Under the pieces are notes generated by a model. That model ran no database searches, was not told where the DNA came from, and saw nothing but the letters and a program-made list of their open reading frames with translations. Of a stretch of DNA of 45,463 nucleotides, positions 1 to 6,763 are shown piece by piece. A program made the position numbers and the translations under genes. Source of the DNA: JBEATZ01 sp041178545 (GTDB taxonomy: Bacteria > Planctomycetota > UBA1135 > UBA2386); NCBI GenBank assembly GCA_041178545.1, contig JBEGVB010000104.1, positions 1-45,463 of the forward strand, in the 5' to 3' direction. Numbering within the stretch: position 1 is the first letter of the stretch; the number at the start of each line of letters is the position of its first letter.

Positions 1-8
1 TCGCACAC

Positions 9-638
9 ATGCGCCTCGACCGGACCAACCGCCGGCATGCCGGCCCGCTGCTGCAAGGCGCCGTGTGCCTCACCCGCATCGTGCGGCCCTTCAGCCCGGA
101 TGCCGAACAGCTGCAGCAGGCCCTGCACGGCGAGGCGATGGTGCTCCGCCGTCGTTGCGCCGGCAGGAGCCTGCCCACGTCCGCCCGGCTGCTCAGCGAG
201 CACATGGCGGAACGGTTGGGCTTCTACGGCGGCGAGGCAGACAGTCGCGACCCACGTCACGTGCTGTTCGACGGCGTGGTGGACGGTCGTTGTGGCATCC
301 CCGTGACCCTCTCCCTCGCGTACCTGATGGTGGCGCGGTGGGCTGGCCTGCAGGCCAGCGGCGTCGTCATGCCCGACCACTACCTGGTGCGCCTGCACGG
401 GAGGCGTCCGCTGCTGATCGACCCCTTCCACGGCGGGCGGGTGGTCACGCGCAACGATTGCGTCCGGTACCTGAAGGCCGGCGGTCACGACCGTGCCAGC
501 AGCCATCTCGCCGACCAGACCGACCGGCAGGTGCTTGCCAGCTACCTCCGTGCCGTCCGGGGGGCCACGGCGTGGAACATCCACCTCGACGCGCGTCAGC
601 CGATCGACGAGGCGCTCGCGCAGCTCGATGCCGAGTGA
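9..638 (+). CDS. SirB1-family transglutaminase-like protein (5' end may lie outside window)
   Basis: The protein carries the transglutaminase-like fold of the SirB1 group (Transglut_core2). Visible landmarks are a GRCGIPVTLSLAYL block around residues 93-105, PDHYLVRL with His124, and LIDPFHGG with Asp138. Cys95, His124 and Asp138 fall in the order of a papain-like triad, but many family members are thought to be non-catalytic, so activity is uncertain. The role of the family is poorly defined; it is cytoplasmic, with no signal peptide here. The reading frame stays open to the first base of the window, and SirB1 proteins are usually about 270 residues, so this 209-residue call may be an internal ATG of a longer gene. 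It converges on the MBL gene with a 12-base gap. Confidence 0.7.
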   Translation: MRLDRTNRRHAGPLLQGAVCLTRIVRPFSPDAEQLQQALHGEAMVLRRRCAGRSLPTSARLLSEHMAERLGFYGGEADSRDPRHVLFDGVVDGRCGIPVTLSLAYLMVARWAGLQASGVVMPDHYLVRLHGRRPLLIDPFHGGRVVTRNDCVRYLKAGGHDRASSHLADQTDRQVLASYLRAVRGATAWNIHLDARQPIDEALAQLDAE

Positions 639-650
639 GCGTGCTGCGGC

Positions 651-1397
651 TCAGGGAGTGAGCCGCATGAGGTCTGCCGCGAGCTCGACTGCACCGCCGT
701 ACGTTCGCGCAGCCTCGCCGAGCAGGTCGTGTCCCTCGCACTGCGGGTAGAAGTGCGTGAGCAGAAGTCGCCGGGCGCCCGCACGCTGTGCGTGGGCACC
801 GGCGAGCCCTGGGGTGAGGTGGCCCTCGACCTTCTGCCCGTCGGGGAATGCCGCGTCGCACACGAACAGGTCCGCGTCGCGCGCGACCTCCACCAGTTCG
901 TCGCACTCGTCCGCATCACCGCTGAACACCACCGTGCGGCCCTCGTGCTGGAAGCGGTAGCCGAGACTCTGTGCCGTGTGCCGGATGGGCAGCCACCGGA
1001 CCGCGAGGTCTTCGAGGCCCATCCCGCCCGGTTCCAGCTCGACCAGGTCCAACCGGTAGCCGCGGGGCGTGAGCCAGGGCCAGGCCTCGGTGAGCAGGCG
1101 CACCAGCCGCTGCAGGCCGGGCGCGGCATGGATTGCGAGCGGCTTCCGGTCGGCGTACTGGGGCCCGTGGAGCGCGAACAGCAGGGCTGCGAGGTCCGCG
1201 CAGTGGTCGGTGTGGAAGTGCGTGAGGAACACGGCATCGAGCTGCTCGATGCCCACGCCAGCCTGTGCGAGCCGGCGCAGCGTCCCCGGTCCACAGTCGA
1301 CGAGCACCGTGGCGCGCGGCGACTGGACGAGGTAGCCGGCCGGGAAGCGGTCGGCAACCGGCACCGCGGTGCCCGAGCCCAGCACCGTCACGTGCAT
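651..1397 (-). CDS. MBL-fold metallohydrolase (RNase Z/ElaC-like)
   Basis: A 248-residue metallo-beta-lactamase fold hydrolase. It opens with MHVTVLGSGTAVPV, typical of the RNase Z-like branch, followed by the zinc signature HFHTDH at residues 60-65. Further metal ligands are expected in the IRHTAQSLGY, VVFSGDADECDEL and LLLTHFYPQ segments. The substrate cannot be told from sequence: the branch includes tRNA 3' processing enzymes and small-molecule hydrolases, and I do not see the extended arm of a true RNase Z. The frame is open further upstream, but the start at 1397 gives the canonical N-terminus and has a GAGGGA ribosome-binding site overlapping the mobA stop. It lies 13 bases after mobA, so the two are very probably co-translated. 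Confidence 0.88.
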   Translation of the reverse strand: MHVTVLGSGTAVPVADRFPAGYLVQSPRATVLVDCGPGTLRRLAQAGVGIEQLDAVFLTHFHTDHCADLAALLFALHGPQYADRKPLAIHAAPGLQRLVRLLTEAWPWLTPRGYRLDLVELEPGGMGLEDLAVRWLPIRHTAQSLGYRFQHEGRTVVFSGDADECDELVEVARDADLFVCDAAFPDGQKVEGHLTPGLAGAHAQRAGARRLLLTHFYPQCEGHDLLGEAARTYGGAVELAADLMRLTP

Positions 1398-1410
1398 GGG
1401 CACCAGTCCC

Positions 1411-2031
1411 TCACCGCGAGCCCGTCTGCTGGACGAGCTGTGCGTACTCCTCGGGGGTGTTGACGCTCTTCCAGAACCGCTTCGTCGGGTCGAATGCGGC
1501 GAGTTCCGCTTCCTCGACCACGCGCGTCCGCACCCGTTCGGCGAGGCTGCGCGGGGTGTCGATGCCATCCTTGAGCATCTGACGGATGACCGGCAGGGTG
1601 TCGAGTCGGTAGACGGCACAGAGCGCCTGCAGGTGGCCCTCGGCGCGCGGGATCGCGAGCTGTGCGTCGCCGAGTTGGTTCGCGAGCCAGCTGATCGAGT
1701 CACCCGTCAGGTAGGGGTGGTCGCAGCCGGTGATGAAGACAGCATCCGATGGCGATGCGTTGCCGCTGCCGAGCAGTGCCTCCATGCCGGTTGCGATGGC
1801 GCCCAGCGGGCCCGACCCGGGCTTCTCGTCGGCCACGGTGTCGGACTCGATGTTGTACGGCGGCAGCTGCTGGCCGGGCTCCCGAGCCACCACCACCACG
1901 GGCCAGGCGCAGTCGAGCAACAGGTCCACGGCATGGCCGAGGAACGTCGTGCCGCGGAAGGGCAGGGCCTCCTTGGGCCTGCCCATGCGTCGGCTCCGTC
2001 CGCCTGCGAGGATGATGGCTGCGAGCTGCAT
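1411..2031 (-). CDS. mobA: Molybdenum cofactor guanylyltransferase MobA
   Basis: Transfers GMP from GTP to molybdopterin to make the guanine dinucleotide form of the molybdenum cofactor in the cytoplasm. The N-terminus has the nucleotide-binding loop LAGGRSRRMGRPK (residues 8-20) of the MobA-like NTP transferases, with FRGTTFLGHAV following and the metal-site motif GCDHPYL in the middle. At 206 residues the length is normal for MobA. The frame runs 24 codons further upstream, but the ATG at 2031 places the glycine-rich loop where the family has it. A related alternative is a nucleotidyltransferase of the MocA type; the spacing favours MobA. It precedes the MBL hydrolase and is divergent from the DUF971 gene. 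Confidence 0.85.
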   Translation of the reverse strand: MQLAAIILAGGRSRRMGRPKEALPFRGTTFLGHAVDLLLDCAWPVVVVAREPGQQLPPYNIESDTVADEKPGSGPLGAIATGMEALLGSGNASPSDAVFITGCDHPYLTGDSISWLANQLGDAQLAIPRAEGHLQALCAVYRLDTLPVIRQMLKDGIDTPRSLAERVRTRVVEEAELAAFDPTKRFWKSVNTPEEYAQLVQQTGSR

Positions 2032-2160
2032 GGACGCGTGTTTTCGAGGATTGGCAGGCGCGCGACAAGGACGATTTGCGGGCCAAGTGTCCCGTGGGTC
2101 CACCTTCCCGTGGCGCGCCTATGGAAACTCACGCGGCTGCGGCCGATCCTGCGTGCCCCC

Positions 2161-2478
2161 GTGACGAACTCCCCGACGCCTCGCGCTGCCGACCTGGTCT
2201 CCCCCTTCAAGCTCCGCATCCAGTGGAAGGACGGCAGCGTGACCGAGCACGGCGCGTGGGACCTCCGCGTGGCGTGCCCGTGTGCCATGTGCGTCGAGGA
2301 GACCACGGGGCGCAAGCTGCTGAACCCCGACCATGTCGACAAGCAGGTCCTGCTGCTCGGGGTCGAACTGGTGGGGCGCTACGCGCTCAACTTCGTCTGG
2401 TCGGACGGCCACAAGACGGGGATCTTCTCATGGCCCTACCTGCGGCAGCTGGCCGGCGTGGGCGGGACACCGTCGTGA
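2161..2478 (+). CDS. DUF971 (gamma-butyrobetaine hydroxylase-like N-terminal) protein
   Basis: A stand-alone DUF971 domain of about 105 residues. The recognisable pattern is LRIQWKDGS, then LRVACPCAMCVEETTG with Cys39, Cys41 and Cys44, a probable metal site, and YALNFVWSDGHKTGIFSWPYLR at the end. The same domain forms the N-terminus of gamma-butyrobetaine and trimethyllysine hydroxylases and is found alone next to Fe-S or Mrp-type genes in bacteria; its function alone is not established. No ATG is in frame, so a GTG start is used; 2161 fits the domain best and GTG at 2110 is a longer alternative. The stop overlaps the next gene's GTG by four bases. Confidence 0.82.
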   Translation: MTNSPTPRAADLVSPFKLRIQWKDGSVTEHGAWDLRVACPCAMCVEETTGRKLLNPDHVDKQVLLLGVELVGRYALNFVWSDGHKTGIFSWPYLRQLAGVGGTPS

Positions 2479-3194
2479 GGGCGCGCGCCGTCACGGGGGC
2501 GTGGGAGGCATGGGCTCAGGCCCTCGGTCGCGTGCTCGATGCGCTCGACTGGCGCGCCCTCGGTGACGTCTACTTCCACGAGGACGGCGAGAAGCTGCTC
2601 CGCAACCGCAGGGAGCCGGTGGAGCGGCTCGGCGCATTGTGGGCGCGCGCGCTGCTGCGTCGGCTGCCGGCTGCCGGCCGCTCGCTGCACGTGGGCGCGG
2701 GCCTTGCGGAGCTCCCGGCCATGCTCGCCGAGGTGCTCGTGGCGGGCCGGACCGTGCGCGCCGTGAACCTGCGCGGCGAGGAGTGTGCGATCCTCGACCG
2801 TGCCCTCCAGCAGGCAGGGCTCTCGGACCGCCTCCGCATCGAGCACATGGATGCCGGCGGGGTGGATCCAGGCACCACCTACGACCATCTTGGCGTGGTG
2901 AGCCTCTTCACCGACCCCGAGACCTGGCCCACCCTCAGCGACATCAGCTACGGGCGCATCTGCCCCGTGCAGGTGGACGTCGATGCATTCGTGCGCGAGC
3001 GCGAGCATGCGCGTTCGATCGCCTCGCGCCTCTGGGGCCTGTTGCAGCGGCCGGGCTGGGTCACCACCTCGGCCGATGAGTTGGGGTGGTTCCTGGACCA
3101 GGCGGAGGCGCACGGGGTTCCCATCGAGGCTGACGACGCGCTCGTCGAGACCGCCATGGTCGGCGACCCGATCGGGTTCGTGCGCGTGGGCTGA
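2475..3194 (+). CDS. SAM-dependent methyltransferase-like protein
   Basis: A 239-residue protein without a family I can name. Residues 71-81 (LHVGAGLAELP) resemble motif I of class I SAM-binding methyltransferases, and the chain then alternates helix and strand as in a Rossmann fold (RTVRAVNLRGEEC, LRIEHMDAGG, HLGVVSLFTDPETW). I do not see a decisive catalytic motif, so methyl transfer is an inference. The GTG start overlaps the DUF971 stop by four bases (GTGA), which sets the start and implies translational coupling. It converges with the M64 peptidase gene. Confidence 0.6.
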   Translation: MRARAVTGAWEAWAQALGRVLDALDWRALGDVYFHEDGEKLLRNRREPVERLGALWARALLRRLPAAGRSLHVGAGLAELPAMLAEVLVAGRTVRAVNLRGEECAILDRALQQAGLSDRLRIEHMDAGGVDPGTTYDHLGVVSLFTDPETWPTLSDISYGRICPVQVDVDAFVREREHARSIASRLWGLLQRPGWVTTSADELGWFLDQAEAHGVPIEADDALVETAMVGDPIGFVRVG

Positions 3195-3226
3195 GCTGCG
3201 GGACGGGTCGTGCCCGCCCCGCAAGG

Positions 3227-5101
3227 TCACTGCAGCGTGATGGTCACCGGGTTGGTGACGGCAGTGAACGACGGCGTGGAGTCGAGCAACACGGCTGCGA
3301 AGTGTCCGGTGCCCGGCGCGAACGGCACCGTCGGCGGCACGGCAAACGTCGCGGAGCCGGTGCCCTGTGCGTCGAGGACGCCGAAGAACTGGCTGAACAC
3401 CGACGTGTTGAGGAACTGCAGCCCCAGCATCGTGCACGCGTCCTGGTTGACGGGCACGGTGAGCGGCCCCAGAGGGGTGCCGGGGGAGGTGCCGGAGCAC
3501 CCCCAGACGACGAGGTAGGCGGTGCCGGGTGCCGCGCAGCGGGCGATCACCGTCGGGCGTGCCGTGCCCGTGGTCGCAGGGACCGTGATCGCGTCCTTGG
3601 GCCAGGTCAGGTCGTCGCGGAACTCCAGCGTGGGCGTGCACGGCGGCGTGGTTGCGAGCAGTGCTGCCACGGCGGTGTTGTTGTTCTCGTTCGCCTCGGG
3701 AGCGACGTTGGTCCGGTCCACCTGCGCGTAGAGGATCTGCGTGCTGGCGCGGATGGTCATCGGCACGCGGATACGGCGGTTGACCGTGGTCGACGTGTTG
3801 GGGGCGAGGGAAGGGATGCTGACACGGCCGAGGTAGTTGTCCGAGGTCGTGAGCACCGCATCCGGGGAGGCAAAGTGCTCGAGCGCAAAGGCCGGGGACG
3901 CCGCGGGCCCGTCGTTGCGGATGGTGGTCGACAGGTCGATCTCGCTGCCCGGGGCTGCCGTCACCGTGTTGTTGCGGAAGTCGGTGATGCGGAGCTCGCA
4001 CGCACTGGGCGACACGATGTCCACGTTCCACGTGCGCGTCTCGTTCATCACGCCGTTGGGGTCCGACCGCACCAGGGTGGTCTGGTCGGTGACGGTCACC
4101 GAGACCGTGTGGCGGCCGAGGCTCATGCCGGTGGTGTCGAGCTGGTAGGTGGTGCCGGTGTTCCCCGCCACCACGTTGCCGTCGAGCTTCCAGGTCACCG
4201 AGGTGCCGTTGCCCGCGGGAACGATGTTGTTGAAGGAGAACTGCTGGGTGTTCCCGGGCTGCAGGACCAGCGAGGTCGCTGCCGGAAAGGGGCTCTCCAC
4301 CGAGGTGACCACGTAGTTCAGGGCGCGCACCGTCTGCTCGATGCACACGGCGCACAGCGGGGCGCCGAGGTTGCGCATCAGGCAGGTCTGCGCGGGGCGG
4401 TAGAGGCCGTACAGGTAGTAGCCTGCGCCCTGGAAGGCCGTCGAGCTGATGCCGCCGGTGCCCCACCAGTGTGACCACTTCTGGCCGGTTGGCGACGCGG
4501 TGATGTTCGACTGCCCGGGTTCACCACCCGTGTACGTCTGGTTTGGGTAGTCGTACTCGTCCGCGAGGCTGGCGAGGGAGTGGCCGACCTCGTGGACCTG
4601 CACCTCGTTCATCGAGCTGCCGTTGTAGGAGACGGCAAACTGCGCGGCACAGCCGCCGTACCGCGAGTCGTTGACCATCACCAGGATGCGGCCCTCGTTT
4701 GCCGGTGCGAGTGCAGCGTCGGCGAGGGCAAGGGTCGTGTTGCTGATGTAGAGGCAGCGTGCCGTGCCACCCGTGTTGTACGAGGACCCGTAGACCGGGT
4801 TGCGCACGAGCGGCGGGTTGGTGTCCGGGTGGTTGGCGCCGGACATCGTGCTCGCCCGGAACACCGTGTGGACGTTGATGTAGGAGGCAAACGTCGAGTA
4901 GGGCTGTCGCTGCAGCAGCGAGGTCATGAAGCTGGTGCAGTCCTGGTCGAACCGCGCCTGCTCGGCTGCCGTGTACCCGTCGCCGAGGATCACCATGTCG
5001 TAGCGGCTCGAGGTGGTGCCGCTGCTGAGCAGCGTGCGGACGGTCGGTGCCTGGGCGAGCACGGGACCCACGAGGCAAGCCAGCGCGAGCAGGGCCCTCA
5101 C
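3227..5101 (-). CDS. Secreted M64-family metallopeptidase with CARDB and C-terminal beta domain
   Basis: An exported zinc endopeptidase of the IgA-peptidase M64 type, 624 residues. A Sec signal peptide (RALLALACLVGPVLAQ) leads into the catalytic domain: MVILGDGYTAAEQARF, then HEVGHSLASLADEYDYP near residue 170, the HExxH zinc site with the downstream Glu-Tyr typical of M64. Residues of about 260-365 look like an Ig/PKD-type beta domain, about 369-465 are a CARDB domain (IRNDGPAASPAF, NENNNTAV), and the last 120 residues form a beta-rich domain shared with the secreted proteins at 11547 and 13088. The GTG start overlaps the stop of the upstream lipoprotein gene (GTGA), fixing it at 5101. The target protein is unknown. 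Confidence 0.87.
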   Translation of the reverse strand: MRALLALACLVGPVLAQAPTVRTLLSSGTTSSRYDMVILGDGYTAAEQARFDQDCTSFMTSLLQRQPYSTFASYINVHTVFRASTMSGANHPDTNPPLVRNPVYGSSYNTGGTARCLYISNTTLALADAALAPANEGRILVMVNDSRYGGCAAQFAVSYNGSSMNEVQVHEVGHSLASLADEYDYPNQTYTGGEPGQSNITASPTGQKWSHWWGTGGISSTAFQGAGYYLYGLYRPAQTCLMRNLGAPLCAVCIEQTVRALNYVVTSVESPFPAATSLVLQPGNTQQFSFNNIVPAGNGTSVTWKLDGNVVAGNTGTTYQLDTTGMSLGRHTVSVTVTDQTTLVRSDPNGVMNETRTWNVDIVSPSACELRITDFRNNTVTAAPGSEIDLSTTIRNDGPAASPAFALEHFASPDAVLTTSDNYLGRVSIPSLAPNTSTTVNRRIRVPMTIRASTQILYAQVDRTNVAPEANENNNTAVAALLATTPPCTPTLEFRDDLTWPKDAITVPATTGTARPTVIARCAAPGTAYLVVWGCSGTSPGTPLGPLTVPVNQDACTMLGLQFLNTSVFSQFFGVLDAQGTGSATFAVPPTVPFAPGTGHFAAVLLDSTPSFTAVTNPVTITLQ

Positions 5102-5550
5102 TTGGCACCTCCTGCGAGCAGCGCGCGCAGACCTGCGGCATCGAGTCCGCCGAGGCGGGTCTCGCCGCGCAGGATCACGTACTCGGCTGCCTCGGCGAAG
5201 TTCGGGACGTTGAGCAGGACCCCGATCCTGCTGCTCCGGACGATGCAGCCGGTCACCTTGGGTGGCTTGCCGATGTTGGCGGGGTCGAGGTCGAAGGCAG
5301 AGAGGTCCACCGGCACGGTGGCCAGCTCCTTGCCGGCCTGGTCCCGCACCGACAGGCGGAACTCGGAAGGCTTCGGCTTCGCGGGTCCGCCTGCTGGCGT
5401 GTCCTTCGCGACAGCACCGCTGATGCGCAGTTCCTTGACGGTTCCCTCGACCACCAGCACGTAGTGGCCAGTGGGTTCCGAGAAGGAGGCGCAGCCAATG
5501 GCTGCCAACAAGAGGCCGGCGAGGTGTCGGCGAGCTGGGTGGTTCGTCAT
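5098..5550 (-). CDS. Small putative lipoprotein
   Basis: A 150-residue exported protein of no family that I recognise. The N-terminus is basic, then hydrophobic (HLAGLLLAAIGC), ending in a lipobox with Cys20, so it is probably lipid-anchored. The remainder is a compact mixed domain with a lysine- and proline-rich linker (AGGPAKPKPSEF). Residues VTGCIVRSSRIGVLLNVPNFAEAAEYVILRGETRLGG suggest a small beta fold. It is the first gene of a two-gene unit with the M64 peptidase, sharing a GTGA overlap, so a role with the peptidase (processing, anchoring or inhibition) is a reasonable guess only. Confidence 0.72.
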   Translation of the reverse strand: MTNHPARRHLAGLLLAAIGCASFSEPTGHYVLVVEGTVKELRISGAVAKDTPAGGPAKPKPSEFRLSVRDQAGKELATVPVDLSAFDLDPANIGKPPKVTGCIVRSSRIGVLLNVPNFAEAAEYVILRGETRLGGLDAAGLRALLAGGAK

Positions 5551-5637
5551 GGGCTCGGGATCGCGGAGGCGCGATGGCATCGGAGTGTACCTCCACCGTG
5601 CTGTGGACACGGGCCCCCCCGCCGCCAGAATCCTCCG

Positions 5638-6747
5638 ATGGACTTCCGCGACCGTGTTCTGCTCGCCCCCCTCACCAAGGGCGGGAACCTGCCCTTCCGA
5701 CGGCTCTGTGTGCGCCTTGGCGCCCGTACCACCGTCTCGGAGATGGCGTATGCCTGGCAGGTCTGCAAGGGCAGCCCCACGGAGAATGCGCTGCTGCGCA
5801 GACACCCGGACGAGCCGTGCTTCGGTGTGCAGCTGGCCGTGTCCCGTGGCGACAGTGCCGTCCAGGCAGCCAAGATCGCGCAGGACCGCGGTGCCAACTT
5901 CATCGACATCAACTGCGGCTGCCCGATCCACGACGTGGTGAAGCGAGGGATGGGCGCCACGCTGATGCGGCGGCCTGCGGCACTCGGCCGCATCGTCGAG
6001 GCGATGGTGAAGGAGCTGACCGTCCCGCTCACGGTGAAGCTGCGGCTCGGCTGGAGCGAGGACGACATCAACGTGCTGGAAGTCGCCAAGACATGCGTGT
6101 CCGCAGGTGCTGTCGCGGTCGCACTGCACGGTCGCACACGCGAGCAGCGATACACCCGCGCCGCCAACTGGGACTGGGTGGCAAGACTGGTGGCCGAGCT
6201 GTCGGTCCCGGTCATCGGCAACGGCGACATCCTCACCTGGTACGAGGCGCGCGACCTGTGGCAGAAGAGCGGGTGCGCCTCGGTCATGCTCGGGCGTGGC
6301 GCGCTCATCAAGCCGTGGCTGTTCCGCGAGATCGAGGAGAACAAGGAGTGGGAGCCCACCGCCGAGGAGCGCGTGGGCGTGTACATGACCTTCATCACGA
6401 TGCTCAAGGAGCACTTCCGCGATGACGAGAAGGGCCGCAAGCGTGCGATGTTCTTCCTGCCGTGGCACCTTGGGTTCTTCTGCCGCTACCGCCCTCTGCC
6501 CGAGTCGCGCTGGCGCGAGGCCTCGCGCGAGCACCCGCTGTTGCAGACGCGGTTCCCCGACGAGCAGGGGCTCAGCGTGCTGGAGCAACTGCTGCGCGAC
6601 CCGCGCGAGGCGGTGCATGCGCGCATGGCTGCAGAGCTCTGGGACAGCAGCTCGACAGAGGACGCCATCGAGCGCTTCCTGCGCCTGGCTGCCGAGTTCC
6701 CGCCGGTGAGTGGCGAGCTCGGCGAGGTGGCCACGGCGCACGGCTGA
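5638..6747 (+). CDS. tRNA-dihydrouridine synthase, Dus3-like
   Basis: A flavoenzyme that reduces uridine to dihydrouridine in tRNA, using FMN and NAD(P)H. The barrel is complete: VLLAPLTKGGNLPFRRLC at the start, FGVQL, DINCGCP with the expected active-site Cys95, VKLRLGW with Lys134, LHGRTREQRYT with His164, and IGNGDIL at 193-199. Several blocks match the eukaryotic Dus3 branch rather than DusA, DusB or DusC: HGRTREQRYT followed by a tryptophan-rich stretch, GALIKPWLFREIEENKEW, and the C-terminal FLPWHLGFFCRYRPLP. The 369-residue length suits the catalytic plus helical domain without the zinc fingers of eukaryotic Dus3. Start chosen at ATG 5638; a CAGAAT element sits eight bases upstream, so the message may be leaderless. 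Confidence 0.9.
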   Translation: MDFRDRVLLAPLTKGGNLPFRRLCVRLGARTTVSEMAYAWQVCKGSPTENALLRRHPDEPCFGVQLAVSRGDSAVQAAKIAQDRGANFIDINCGCPIHDVVKRGMGATLMRRPAALGRIVEAMVKELTVPLTVKLRLGWSEDDINVLEVAKTCVSAGAVAVALHGRTREQRYTRAANWDWVARLVAELSVPVIGNGDILTWYEARDLWQKSGCASVMLGRGALIKPWLFREIEENKEWEPTAEERVGVYMTFITMLKEHFRDDEKGRKRAMFFLPWHLGFFCRYRPLPESRWREASREHPLLQTRFPDEQGLSVLEQLLRDPREAVHARMAAELWDSSSTEDAIERFLRLAAEFPPVSGELGEVATAHG

Positions 6748-6763
6748 GCCGCGCGCCGCCGGG

